57,753 nt of DNA from the NCBI GenBank assembly GCA_002397465.1, contig DHAP01000032.1, forward strand, positions 1-57,753, written 5' to 3'. A model generated the notes under the pieces. It did not search any database. It had not been told where the DNA came from and saw only the letters and a list, made by a program, of their open reading frames with translations. How positions within the stretch are numbered: the first letter of the stretch is position 1; every line of letters starts with the position of its first letter. Shown piece after piece: positions 25,421 through 34,657 of the stretch. The stretch is from Caryophanales bacterium UBA4951 (lineage in GTDB: Bacteria > Bacillota_I > Bacilli_A > RFN20 > CAG-826). The translations under genes were made by a program, and so were the position numbers.

Positions 25421-26685
25421 AAATGCTCACTTCAAAAGTGCTCGATTACAAATTCGGCGAGGACAACGTCTACCTATTGCCCGTCACCTATGGGGCCGCT
25501 TCGATGGCCTTGCTCGACATGATGCAAAAGGAAGGCAAGAAGCCTGTCGTCTGTTTCGTCAATTACCATTTCGGCGAGGACATCGACAAAGCCGAGACCG
25601 CCCTTAAGCAGTACTGCCAGCAAAACGATCTGACCCTTGAGATCTGTGACACCCGTTTCGTCTCGCAAGAAGGCAAAGACGACGACTACATCGATTGGCA
25701 GAGGAAGACCCGTTACAACTTCTTCACCGAGACCTATAAGAAATATGACGCGGCCGCCATCTTCATCGCCCATATCCAGGACGACATCATCGAAAGCTAT
25801 CTCCGGACTAAGGCCGATGGCATCAAAAAGATCAATTACGGTTACACGAAAATCTCCCAGAACCACGGGATGGTCGTCGTGAGGCCTTTGCTTGATTTCA
25901 CTAGACAGGACCTCCAGGAATATTGCGAGGGCAACAACGTCCCCTTCCTTCCGGAGGCCGTCGACTTCGAACACGCCAATTCATCATCCATCCGCAAGCA
26001 CGTCGACTCTCTCAACGAAGTCGAAAGAGGGCAACTATTGGACGAGATGAAAAAAGAGAATTCCGAGAAGATCAACTTCATCCGAGACATCGACAATTCC
26101 ATCAGCGAGGTCAACGAATTAGAGATCCGAGCCATCCTCGCCTTGAACCAAGACGAGTTTCTCGAAACCCTCATCAACTTCGTGAACCACGCCTCCCCGA
26201 TCCACATAACCATCACCCCCGAATTAGCGAAGAGCATCAGGAAGATGTGCCTCGACAAGAAGAGCAACATGTCGATCAAGCTCAAAGGCGATGTCTACCT
26301 CGTGAAGGAATACGACATCATCTCCATCGACAAGGACGGCCTCGACATGCCTTATAGCTACGTGATCGAAAAACCAGGCAAGTTCTCGTGTGAGAGCTTC
26401 GACCTCGATTTCTCGATGGGGGCCGAGGATAGGAACATCAAAGACAGCGATTATCCTCTCACCGTGAGAAGCGCCCTCCCACAGGACAATTACAACTATG
26501 GCGGCTACCTCGCCCCAGTGAGAAGAATGTTGGTGGCGGCAGGCATCTCTCCGCGTTTATTGCATATTTGGCCGGTCTTTTTGAACAAAGACGGCAAAAT
26601 CATCTATGTGCCCCGCTATAAGAAGGGGTTCAGTGAATATCATTCGAGCGTGCTGAACATTCACGTGAAAAACGATGAGAAATGA
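25417..26685 (+). CDS. tilS: tRNA(Ile)-lysidine synthetase TilS, with atypical PP-loop
   Basis: A 422-residue protein in the usual tilS position. The C-terminal domain is clear: YPLTVRSALPQD near residue 349 and IIYVPRYKKGFSEYH at the end match TilS. The second catalytic-domain motif is also recognisable as IAHIQDDIIESYL. The ATP-binding PP-loop, normally SGGxDS, reads TYGAAS at residues 24-29, so Ser-Gly and the essential Asp are replaced. TilS makes lysidine at position 34 of the tRNA that reads AUA and is normally essential. Either this lineage has an altered active site or the enzyme is impaired. The start overlaps rqcP by ATGA. Confidence 0.85.
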   Translation: MKMLTSKVLDYKFGEDNVYLLPVTYGAASMALLDMMQKEGKKPVVCFVNYHFGEDIDKAETALKQYCQQNDLTLEICDTRFVSQEGKDDDYIDWQRKTRYNFFTETYKKYDAAAIFIAHIQDDIIESYLRTKADGIKKINYGYTKISQNHGMVVVRPLLDFTRQDLQEYCEGNNVPFLPEAVDFEHANSSSIRKHVDSLNEVERGQLLDEMKKENSEKINFIRDIDNSISEVNELEIRAILALNQDEFLETLINFVNHASPIHITITPELAKSIRKMCLDKKSNMSIKLKGDVYLVKEYDIISIDKDGLDMPYSYVIEKPGKFSCESFDLDFSMGAEDRNIKDSDYPLTVRSALPQDNYNYGGYLAPVRRMLVAAGISPRLLHIWPVFLNKDGKIIYVPRYKKGFSEYHSSVLNIHVKNDEK

Positions 26686-26780
26686 GTAAAGTTGTTGTAC
26701 GCCCCACCCATAGGGTGTATTGTGCGTAATGTTAGAAACAGCGCTAGAAAAAAGCAGTCGAAAATGAATGGAGGTCTCCT

Positions 26781-29015
26781 ATGAACGAGAACAACAATAA
26801 GAGAAGCGTTTGGTCGTACATCCTTCCTTATTTCTTTACCGCTTTATGTGTCTTCTTAATCATCTATTTCATCGTGGCCCAAATGTCGAACCGCGTCTAT
26901 TCGTGGTCCGAGAGCAGCCTTGATACTTATCTTCGTGTCAGTTCGAGCACCGACACTGCCAACAACACGACTTTCTACGTGAGGACCGCCGAGGTTTCGA
27001 CCAACATCTCGACCACGACCGTCTCTGGCGAGGCCTACACCTATAACGGACACGAGAAGATTTCCTATCAGGTCATCATGCCGCGTGAGGATTGGACGAC
27101 CTCAGCCGCCCACACAAGCGAAATCACCTTGAACGGAGGAGATGGCAACAAGCTTAGCCAGACCGCTTCCTGGAGCGAGGTTTTCGCCGTCCGCGTCAAT
27201 GAGTGGAACACCCTTAGAAAATCCGGTGACTCCGCCTATTCTTGGATGAATAGCGGAGCCCTTGCCTCCTCTGGCGAAGGCTACCTCACCAACAGCGATC
27301 CTTATACTTCCACTTGGTGGGAGACCTGGGGACCGACCATCATCAACGCCGGCATCATCATCCTCTTTGCCTTATTCTTCTTCAGCCGTCTCAACAACTC
27401 CGTCAACGGAGCCAACAGGCAAGCCATGGACTTCAACAAGTCCCCAGCCCGCCGCGAAGACGCCTCGAAGGTTCATTTCTCCGACGTCGCTGGATGCGAT
27501 GAGGAGAAAGCCGAGATGGTCGAGATGGTCGAATACCTCAAAGACCCGAAGAAATATTCCAAATATGGCGCGAGACTTCCAAAAGGCGTCCTTCTCATCG
27601 GCAACCCTGGCACCGGCAAGACCCTTCTTGCCAAGGCCGTGGCTGGCGAAGCTGGAGTCCCTTTCTACAGCATCTCCGGCTCTGATTTCGTCGAGATGTT
27701 CGTCGGCGTCGGCGCAGGCCGTGTCCGCGATCTCTTCCACAAAGCCAAACAAACCGCACCATGCATCATCTTCATCGATGAAATCGACGCGGTCGGCCGC
27801 CAAAGAGGCGCTGGCTTAGGCGGAGGCAACGACGAAAGGGAACAGACCCTCAACCAGTTGCTCGTCGAGATGGATGGCTTTGAGTACAACTCCGGCATCC
27901 TCGTGATGGCCGCCACCAACCGTGACGACGTCTTGGACCCAGCTTTGCTGAGACCTGGCCGTTTCGACCGTATCATCACAGTTTCCTTACCAGATGCCGC
28001 CGGACGTGAGGCCATCTTCAAAGTCCATGCGAGAAACAAGAAGATCGACCCAAGCGTCAACTTCGCGGCTCTTGCCAAACGCACCGTTGGTTTCAGCGGC
28101 GCCGACATCGAGAACATCCTCAACGAGGCTGCCATCTTGGCCGTCCGTTTCCACAAAGAGAGCGTTGGCATGGCAGAGATCGATGAAGCCATCGACCGCC
28201 GCATCGCCGGACCTGCCAAATCAGGCAAAGGCATGAACGAGCTCGAAAGAAAAGAAGTGGCCTTCCACGAAGCGGGACACGCCGTGATCGGCTTGGTCCT
28301 CCCGCACAGCGACAAAGTCCAAAAGATCACCATCATCCCACGTGGACGCACAGGCGGCCATGTCCTTATGACGCCTGAGGACGATAGGTTCCTTCTCACG
28401 AAGAAAGAGCTTCTCGCCGAGATCACCGGCTTACTTGGCGGACGTGCTTCCGAAGAGATCTTCTTCGATGACATTTCCACCGGCGCCGAGAACGACATCC
28501 AGCAGGCCACAAGATTAGCGAGGCTCATGGTCACCCAGTTCGGTATGTCCGAATTAGGACCTATCCAATACGAGACGAACTCCGGTTCCGTCTTCCTTGG
28601 AAGAGACTATGCCAACACCCAGAAGAACTTCTCCAGCGAAGTCGCCTTCGAGATCGACAAGGCCGTGCGTCAGATAATCGATGACGCCCACACCCAGGCG
28701 ATTGAGATCTTGACCAAGCACCGTCAGGAAGTGACTTTGATCGCCACGACCTTGCTTGAGAAAGAGACCATCACCGCCGAGGAGATCGATGCCTTGGTCA
28801 AGAATGGCTCGCTCAGCGAGAAAAAAGTCGAGAACGTCAAAGAGGTCGAACCGCTTGAGGAAAAACAGGTCCTCAATGGCGAAATCTCCGCCGAAACCCA
28901 ATTAAAGGACGAGGAAAAGCCGACTGCGGCCGCGCCTAAGAAGGCCGCCCCAAAGAAAGCTTCGCCCAAGAAAAAGGCTCCGAGCAAGAAGAAAGCCGAT
29001 ACCACCAAAAAATAA
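26781..29015 (+). CDS. ftsH: ATP-dependent membrane metalloprotease FtsH
   Basis: A 744-residue FtsH. Transmembrane helix 1 covers about residues 12-33, an extracytoplasmic domain runs to about 180, and helix 2 about 187-205. The AAA+ module has Walker A GNPGTGKT (274-281), Walker B FIDEID and the second-region-of-homology RPGRFDR. The zinc protease motif HEAGH is at 496-500. It degrades unneeded membrane and regulatory proteins as a hexamer. Unusually, the last 34 residues are a basic low-complexity tail of Ala, Lys and Pro (711-744), similar in composition to histone H1 tails. The start has GGAGG 7-8 bases upstream. A terminator follows the stop. Confidence 0.98.
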   Translation: MNENNNKRSVWSYILPYFFTALCVFLIIYFIVAQMSNRVYSWSESSLDTYLRVSSSTDTANNTTFYVRTAEVSTNISTTTVSGEAYTYNGHEKISYQVIMPREDWTTSAAHTSEITLNGGDGNKLSQTASWSEVFAVRVNEWNTLRKSGDSAYSWMNSGALASSGEGYLTNSDPYTSTWWETWGPTIINAGIIILFALFFFSRLNNSVNGANRQAMDFNKSPARREDASKVHFSDVAGCDEEKAEMVEMVEYLKDPKKYSKYGARLPKGVLLIGNPGTGKTLLAKAVAGEAGVPFYSISGSDFVEMFVGVGAGRVRDLFHKAKQTAPCIIFIDEIDAVGRQRGAGLGGGNDEREQTLNQLLVEMDGFEYNSGILVMAATNRDDVLDPALLRPGRFDRIITVSLPDAAGREAIFKVHARNKKIDPSVNFAALAKRTVGFSGADIENILNEAAILAVRFHKESVGMAEIDEAIDRRIAGPAKSGKGMNELERKEVAFHEAGHAVIGLVLPHSDKVQKITIIPRGRTGGHVLMTPEDDRFLLTKKELLAEITGLLGGRASEEIFFDDISTGAENDIQQATRLARLMVTQFGMSELGPIQYETNSGSVFLGRDYANTQKNFSSEVAFEIDKAVRQIIDDAHTQAIEILTKHRQEVTLIATTLLEKETITAEEIDALVKNGSLSEKKVENVKEVEPLEEKQVLNGEISAETQLKDEEKPTAAAPKKAAPKKASPKKKAPSKKKADTTKK

Positions 29016-29018
29016 GAG

Positions 29019-29043
29019 GAAGGCCGCGAGGCCTTCTTTCTTT
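29019..29043 (+). terminator. Terminator after ftsH
   Basis: GAAGGCC (29019-29025) and GGCCTTC (29030-29036) form a 7-bp stem with a GCGA loop, then TTTCTTT. It lies directly in front of the dusB start. Confidence 0.85.
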
Positions 29044-29047
29044 GCAT

Positions 29048-30022
29048 ATGAAAATCGCAGATATCGAAATCAAGACTCCGGTGATCTTGGCCCCGATGGC
29101 AGGGGTCACCACTTTGGCGTATCGCGAATTCATGAAGCCATTCGGAGTCGGCCTCAGCTACAGCGAGATGATCAGCGACTGCGGGCTCGTCTATGGGAAT
29201 GCCCTCACGAGGGAATACGCGAAGACCTCGAAGATCGACCATCCGGTCGGCCTCCAGCTTTTCGGCAGCGATCCCGCGATCGCAAAGAAAGCCATCGCCA
29301 TCCTCGAGGGCATTGCCTCTTATGACATCCTCGACGTCAACCTTGGCTGCCCAGTCTACAAAGTCACCAAGACCGGAGCGGGTTCGGCGATGCTCAAAGA
29401 CCCTAATACCTTATATACGTACATGCGCGAGGTGGTGAGCTCATCACATAAGCCAGTTAGCACCAAGATTCGTTTAGGCTGGGACTCACAGTCTATCAAC
29501 GTGAGAGAGGTGGCGTCCTTGCTAGAAAAGGCTGGCGTCTCATTGATTTCCATCCACGCGAGGACCGCCAAACAAGCCTATTCAGGCACGCCTGATTATT
29601 CGAAGATCGAGAATCTCGCCTCCGAGCTCAGCGTGCCTTTATGCGTCTCAGGCGATATCTACACGCCGGAAGACGCCAAGAAAGCCATGGACATCAGCGG
29701 CGCCAAATTCGTGATGGTCGCCAGGGGTGGCTTAGGCAATCCAAAGCTCGTCACCAACATCAATCATCTATTAATGGGCGAGGATTTGGAACCTCCGTCC
29801 ACGCTTCTAGAAGAAGTAGATTATGCCGAGAGATTCGCCAAGATGCTGATCGAGCAAGATGGCGAGCATAGCGCCATCATGCAGCTCCGCGGATTGATCC
29901 CTCATTTCTTTTCGGGCTTTCCTGGCTATAAGAAAATCAGGGCCGAGATCAGCGTCAACATCAAGACCTATGAGGACCTACAGAAGATCTTCACGGGCAT
30001 TAGAAACCGTTCCAGATTATGA
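29048..30022 (+). CDS. dusB: tRNA-dihydrouridine synthase (DusB)
   Basis: A 324-residue FMN-dependent reductase that makes dihydrouridine in tRNA. Motifs: ILAPMAGVTTLAYRE near the N-terminus (FMN contact), VNLGCPVYKVTKTGAGSAML with the catalytic Cys near residue 100, ISIHARTAKQAYSG, and MVARGGLGNP. I chose the ATG at 29048; an in-frame TTG at 29042 would add two residues. No good ribosome site precedes it, and the ftsH terminator hairpin is immediately upstream, so expression may depend on read-through or an internal promoter. In many Bacillota dusB sits between ftsH and lysS; here exporter, regulator and sugar genes separate it from lysS. Confidence 0.95.
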   Translation: MKIADIEIKTPVILAPMAGVTTLAYREFMKPFGVGLSYSEMISDCGLVYGNALTREYAKTSKIDHPVGLQLFGSDPAIAKKAIAILEGIASYDILDVNLGCPVYKVTKTGAGSAMLKDPNTLYTYMREVVSSSHKPVSTKIRLGWDSQSINVREVASLLEKAGVSLISIHARTAKQAYSGTPDYSKIENLASELSVPLCVSGDIYTPEDAKKAMDISGAKFVMVARGGLGNPKLVTNINHLLMGEDLEPPSTLLEEVDYAERFAKMLIEQDGEHSAIMQLRGLIPHFFSGFPGYKKIRAEISVNIKTYEDLQKIFTGIRNRSRL

Positions 30023-30044
30023 AAACGCTTTTATCGGAAGTGTA

Positions 30045-30086
30045 TTGATAATAATAAGTCAGTTCATATAATGTTCGTACACGAAC
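30045..30086 (+). promoter_or_regulatory. marR promoter and autoregulatory operator
   Basis: TTGATA (30045-30050), 16-base spacer, TATAAT (30067-30072). GTTCGT-AC-ACGAAC (30073-30086) is an inverted repeat directly over the expected transcription start, as expected for MarR self-repression. Confidence 0.75.
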
Positions 30087-30094
30087 GATTATTT

Positions 30095-30538
30095 ATGGCT
30101 GAAACAAAACCCTTAGGATACCAAATCAGGCTGACAGCCAACCAGATAAAATGCTATATCGACCAGAAAGTCACCGTCGGCGTCGGGAGCAATCTCACCG
30201 GCATCGAGGGAATGACGATGGGCTTTCTCTTCCATCATAAGAATGAAGAGGTCACCTGCAAGAGGCTGATGGAAAGAGACGGTGCCTCCAAAGCCACGGT
30301 CTCCCAAACCCTTAAGGGGCTTGAGAAAAAGGGCTTCATCGAGATGGTCCATCCGAAGGACGACAAAAGAAAAAAGATCATCTCCCTCACGCCAAAGGGA
30401 CAGGAGATAGAAAGAGAGTTCGACGAGATATTCAAAGAGATCAATCAGAACATCGAGTCGGGATTAGACGAAAAGGAAATCGAAACGTTGCGGTCGCTCC
30501 TAATGAGGATCCGCGAGAACGTCAGTATGGAGAAATAG
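30095..30538 (+). CDS. MarR-family transcriptional regulator
   Basis: A 147-residue winged-helix regulator: recognition helix region RDGASKATVSQTLKGLEKKG and wing PKDDKRKKIISLTPKG. I chose the ATG at 30095; another in-frame ATG at 30071 overlaps the -10 box and cannot be on the transcript. There is no Shine-Dalgarno site and the leader would be about 16 bases. The gene is 3 bases from an ABC exporter pair, so it is the likely local repressor, released by a substrate of the exporter. Confidence 0.92.
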   Translation: MAETKPLGYQIRLTANQIKCYIDQKVTVGVGSNLTGIEGMTMGFLFHHKNEEVTCKRLMERDGASKATVSQTLKGLEKKGFIEMVHPKDDKRKKIISLTPKGQEIEREFDEIFKEINQNIESGLDEKEIETLRSLLMRIRENVSMEK

Positions 30539-30541
30539 AGT

Positions 30542-32374
30542 ATGTTCAAGACCTATGCTTATTTGATGAAGAGCCTCAAAGGCTATAAAAAGGACACCGC
30601 TTGGACGTGGTTTTTCGTGGTGTTTGAGACTTTCTGCGAGATTCTCGTCCCGTTCTTCATGCAGTTCCTGATCGACTCAATCAACAAAATCGGCGATATT
30701 TCCGCCCCATCCAGCGCGGATAAATACGGCGGAATCATCAAGAGCTTCGTCACGTGGGTCGACTCCTTCGCCGGCGTCACCTATTCCCCGTATGTCTATG
30801 GCGCCTTCATGGCGGCCGCGGCCATCTTGGGCGCGGTGTTCGGCGTCTTCGCCGGTTATTGGGCGGCCTCGGCCTCATCGGGTTTGGGCCATAACCTCAG
30901 GAAGGACATGTACTACCACCTTCAGGACTATTCATTCAACAACATCGACAAGTTCTCGACCTCGTCCATCGTCACGAGGCTTACCACCGACGTCACCAAC
31001 GTTCAGTTCGCCTTCCAGTCGTCCATCAGGGCCGTCTTAAGGGCACCGCTCATCATGATATTCGCTCTCATAATGAGCTTTGTGACCTCATGGAAATTGG
31101 CTTTGGTCTTCCTTTGCATCATCCCAGTCATTCTCTTCATCCTTATTTTCTTGGCCACGATCGTTCACCCGATCTTCGTGGCGGTCTTCAACAAGTACGA
31201 CGACCTCAACCAGGAAGTCCAAGAGGACCTCTCCGGCATCAGGGTCGTCAAATCATTCGGCCGGCAAGAAGAGGAGAAGAGCAAGTTCTCCTCCATCAGC
31301 GACTTCATCTACAAGAAGTTCACCAAGGCCGAGCAGATCATGGCCTTCCAGAACCCCGCCATGCAGTTACTTGTCTATGCCTCAATCCTTACCATCGTGG
31401 TCTTTGGCTCCAGCATCATCATCTCCTCAAACGGAACCGAGCTCACCGCCGGCGGTTTGAGCACGCTTATCTCCTATGTCATGCAGATCATGATGGCCGT
31501 CATGCTCGCGAGCATGGTCTACGTCATGATCATCGTCTCGAGGAACTCGGCCGAACGTATCGAGGCCGTCCTCCGCGAGGTCCCGGATTTGGCCAACCCC
31601 GAGAACCCGGTATACGAGGTCAAAGACAGCTCCGTCTCCTTCAAGGACGTGAGCTTCCATTATGAGAACGGCAAAGATGTCCTGAATGACATTAATCTAA
31701 GCTTCAAGCCCGGCGAAAGCGTGGGCATCGTCGGCTCGACCGGTTCCAGCAAGACCACTTTGATGTCCTTGATCGCCAGATTATATGACGCGACTGGAGG
31801 CGAGGTCATGGTCGGCGGGCTCAACGTCAAAGACTATGACATCAAGAGCCTCCGTGAATCCGTCGCCGTCGTCCTTCAGAAGAACACCTTGTTCTCCGGC
31901 ACGATTGCCTCCAATCTCCGTTGGGGCAACGAAAAGGCCACGGACGAGGAAATCAAACAAGCCTGTGAGATTGCCCAGGCCGACTCGTTCATCTCCTCAT
32001 TCCCCGATGGCTATGACACCATGCTGGATGAAGGCGGCACGAACGTATCCGGCGGGCAAAAGCAAAGGATATGCATCGCGAGGGCTCTCATCAAGAACCC
32101 CAAGATCATCATCCTCGATGACTCGACCTCCGCGGTCGACACCCACACGGACGCTCTCATCAGGGCGGGTCTAAAAAAGAAGCTCCCGGGCACCACGAGC
32201 TTCATCGTGGCCGAGAGGATTCTCTCAGTCAAAGACTGCGACACCATCTTGGTCATGGACAATGGCAAAGTGGTGGGCAAAGGGACCAACGACGAGCTTA
32301 TGAAGAGCTCGAAGATCTATAACGAACTGTGTACTTCACAATTAGGGGGAGGTGATTTCGATGCCAGGAGCTAG
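30542..32374 (+). CDS. ABC exporter subunit 1 (degenerate nucleotide site)
   Basis: A 610-residue half-transporter: six membrane helices (residues about 20-335) and an ATPase domain. Walker A is GSTGSSKTT (398-406), the signature VSGGQ is intact, but the residue after Walker B Asp526 is Asp527 instead of the catalytic Glu and the switch His is replaced by Glu558 (VAERI). This is the pattern of the non-hydrolysing partner in heterodimeric exporters such as TM287/288. It overlaps the partner gene. The pair likely exports drugs, lipids or peptides under MarR control; the substrate is unknown. Confidence 0.93.
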   Translation: MFKTYAYLMKSLKGYKKDTAWTWFFVVFETFCEILVPFFMQFLIDSINKIGDISAPSSADKYGGIIKSFVTWVDSFAGVTYSPYVYGAFMAAAAILGAVFGVFAGYWAASASSGLGHNLRKDMYYHLQDYSFNNIDKFSTSSIVTRLTTDVTNVQFAFQSSIRAVLRAPLIMIFALIMSFVTSWKLALVFLCIIPVILFILIFLATIVHPIFVAVFNKYDDLNQEVQEDLSGIRVVKSFGRQEEEKSKFSSISDFIYKKFTKAEQIMAFQNPAMQLLVYASILTIVVFGSSIIISSNGTELTAGGLSTLISYVMQIMMAVMLASMVYVMIIVSRNSAERIEAVLREVPDLANPENPVYEVKDSSVSFKDVSFHYENGKDVLNDINLSFKPGESVGIVGSTGSSKTTLMSLIARLYDATGGEVMVGGLNVKDYDIKSLRESVAVVLQKNTLFSGTIASNLRWGNEKATDEEIKQACEIAQADSFISSFPDGYDTMLDEGGTNVSGGQKQRICIARALIKNPKIIILDDSTSAVDTHTDALIRAGLKKKLPGTTSFIVAERILSVKDCDTILVMDNGKVVGKGTNDELMKSSKIYNELCTSQLGGGDFDARS

Positions 32375-34292
32375 AATGGGAAAATCAGACGGCAAGAGAG
32401 CCAATCCAAAGGATGTCATCAAGTCCGTCAAAAGAATATTCGTCTACGCGACCAAATACTTCCCGGTCGAGTTCTATCTTTCGATTCTTTGCATCATCAT
32501 CAGCGGCGTCGCCTCGATCGTCCCGACTTTGTTCGTCGGAGTCGCGGTTGACCAACTAGATGACATTCTTTCGAATAACCTCGCTCAAACTACTTCCGTT
32601 TATTCATTAGGCTACATCGGGGCCGAAGCCGGCGTGGTGGCCGCGATCGTCTTTGTGGGACTATGCGCCAACTACTTCTATAACTTCCTGATGTCGAGGG
32701 TCGCCCAAGGCGTCCAAAAGAAAATCAGGGACGATCTTTTCAACCACATGCAGGATCTTCCGTTATCCTATTTCGACTCCAGGACGCGCGGCGACATCAT
32801 GAGCGTCTACACCAACGACGTCGATACCCTCCGCGAGGCCATGTCCCGCAGCTGGCCGATGATTGTGAGCGGCGTCGTCACCATCGTGGTCGTCATCATC
32901 GCCATGTTCGTCTACAACTGGCTCATGGCCATCATCGTGATTCTCATCACCATCCCGACCATGTACATCTCGAAAGTCCTCTCTGGAAAGAGCGGACGTT
33001 ACTTCGTGAACCAGCAGATGGCTTTGGCCAAAACGAACGGTTACGTCGAAGAGCTCACCAACGGCCAGAGGGTCGTCAAGGTCTTCAATTATGAGGAACG
33101 CGCGGAACGCGGCTTCGACGCGGTCAACGACGAGCTTTATATCCAATCCACCAAAGCCAACCGTTACGCGAACATCCTGATGCCGATCGTCAATCAGATC
33201 GGAAACCTCCAATACGTCATCCTCGCGATGGTCGGGGCCTTCATCTACACGAACCAAGATAATTGGAGCATCTCGATCGGGCTGACTCTTGGCACCATCA
33301 TCAGCTTCCTTTCGCTTTCCAAATCCTTCACTCAGCCGATAGGCCAGGTGGCCCAGCAGGTCAACTCCATCGCCATGGCTCTCGCCGGCGCGGTCCGTAT
33401 CTTTGATCTGATCGACCAGCCTAGCGAAGTAGACGATGGCTATGTCGAACTCTGCAACGCTAAAGAAGGGCCTTCAGGCGAGCCGATCGAAGTGAATGAA
33501 AGAACCGGCAAATGGGCTTGGAAACATCCGCATAAAGATGGGACCCCGACCAGTTATACCTGGCTTAAGGGCAAGATCGATTTCTATGACGTCGACTTCT
33601 CTTATGTTCCGGGCAAAACCGTCCTCCATGACATCACTTTGTATGCAGAACCCGGCCAGAAAGTCGCTTTCGTCGGCCCAACTGGAGCCGGAAAGACGAC
33701 GATAACGAACCTCATCAACCGTTTCTATGACATTGAGGACGGCAAGATCAGATACGATGACATCAACATCAACAAGATCAAGAAACAGGACTTAAGAAGA
33801 TCCTTGGGCATGGTCCTTCAGGACACCGAGCTCTTCACTGGGACCGTCAAAGAGAACATTCGTTATGGAAGGCTAGACGCGAGTGATGAGGAAGTGGTTG
33901 CCGCGGCCAAACTCGCCAACGCCGATTCCTTCATCAGCAAGCTTCCAAAAGGCTATGACACGATGCTAGAAAAAGCCGGCGAGAACCTTTCGCAGGGCCA
34001 ACGCCAGCTCTTGTCGATCGCCAGGGCCGCCATCGCGAACCCTCCGGTCATGATCCTTGATGAGGCCACCTCATCCATCGACAGCAGAACCGAGAAACTC
34101 GTTCAAGAAGGCATGGACGCCATCATGAAAGGCCGCACGGTCTTCGTGATCGCCCACCGTCTATCAACCGTCAAGAACAGCGACGTCATCATGGTCATCT
34201 CCGATGGGAGAATCATCGAAAGAGGCTCACATGACGAGCTTCTCTCGAAGAAAGGCGTCTACTACCAGCTCTACACTGGCAAGAAAGCCTAA
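32361..34292 (+). CDS. ABC exporter subunit 2 (catalytically competent)
   Basis: A 643-residue half-transporter that pairs with subunit 1. It has six membrane helices and an ATPase with GPTGAGKTT, LSQGQRQ (Gln in the second signature position), Walker B MILDEATSSID with the catalytic Glu, and switch VIAHRLS. The start is the ATG at 32361 with GGAGG 8 bases upstream; an in-frame GTG at 32352 falls in the ribosome site itself. It overlaps subunit 1 by 14 bases. An insertion of about 40 residues rich in Glu, Lys and Trp lies between the last helix and the ATPase domain (around 33420-33560). Its stop overlaps the stop of the convergent gene by a few bases. Confidence 0.93.
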   Translation: MPGARMGKSDGKRANPKDVIKSVKRIFVYATKYFPVEFYLSILCIIISGVASIVPTLFVGVAVDQLDDILSNNLAQTTSVYSLGYIGAEAGVVAAIVFVGLCANYFYNFLMSRVAQGVQKKIRDDLFNHMQDLPLSYFDSRTRGDIMSVYTNDVDTLREAMSRSWPMIVSGVVTIVVVIIAMFVYNWLMAIIVILITIPTMYISKVLSGKSGRYFVNQQMALAKTNGYVEELTNGQRVVKVFNYEERAERGFDAVNDELYIQSTKANRYANILMPIVNQIGNLQYVILAMVGAFIYTNQDNWSISIGLTLGTIISFLSLSKSFTQPIGQVAQQVNSIAMALAGAVRIFDLIDQPSEVDDGYVELCNAKEGPSGEPIEVNERTGKWAWKHPHKDGTPTSYTWLKGKIDFYDVDFSYVPGKTVLHDITLYAEPGQKVAFVGPTGAGKTTITNLINRFYDIEDGKIRYDDININKIKKQDLRRSLGMVLQDTELFTGTVKENIRYGRLDASDEEVVAAAKLANADSFISKLPKGYDTMLEKAGENLSQGQRQLLSIARAAIANPPVMILDEATSSIDSRTEKLVQEGMDAIMKGRTVFVIAHRLSTVKNSDVIMVISDGRIIERGSHDELLSKKGVYYQLYTGKKA

Positions 34293-34657
34293 TCTTCGTC
34301 GATCCGCTTATACAGAACCTCTTTCTGAGCCTTGTCTAGATGCGAATACTCTTCAAGCAGACCCCTGGCCGCCAACGAAAGGTCATCGCTGTCGAGGGAG
34401 AGTATTTTCTTTAGGCTTGCGATGGTGGGATTCCCGACGACCAATAAGGCAGAGTCGTTCTTGTGACAACGGAGCTGATGTCTTTTCGTCCAAGTTAACT
34501 CGCTATAAATGGTGGGGTGCGAGGCCGCCAAATCGATGATCAATTTGGCGAACTCCGAACTGGCGGGGACGCTTTTGTCTTCCTCAAAATCATTGAGGTC
34601 GTTGACGAAAGAGAAGTACTGCTGGAGGGTGATTTTCAACGTGGTTTGACTGTTCAT
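34289..34657 (-). CDS. Hypothetical protein coupled to antiporter
   Basis: A 122-residue soluble, largely helical protein that I do not recognise. Composition is balanced, with no signal peptide or membrane segment and one Cys (RCHKND). Its ATG lies in the 4-base overlap ATGA with the antiporter stop, so it is translationally coupled to that gene and may be a cytosolic accessory subunit, but that is inference from layout alone. At the other end its stop codon overlaps the stop of the ABC exporter on the opposite strand, leaving no room for a terminator between these convergent operons. Confidence 0.65.
   Translation of the reverse strand: MNSQTTLKITLQQYFSFVNDLNDFEEDKSVPASSEFAKLIIDLAASHPTIYSELTWTKRHQLRCHKNDSALLVVGNPTIASLKKILSLDSDDLSLAARGLLEEYSHLDKAQKEVLYKRIDED

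Noticed and set aside
27665..28534. 289-codon frame opposite ftsH
   Set aside because: It lies fully inside the highly conserved ftsH gene, has no ribosome site or recognisable motif, and mirrors its codon pattern.
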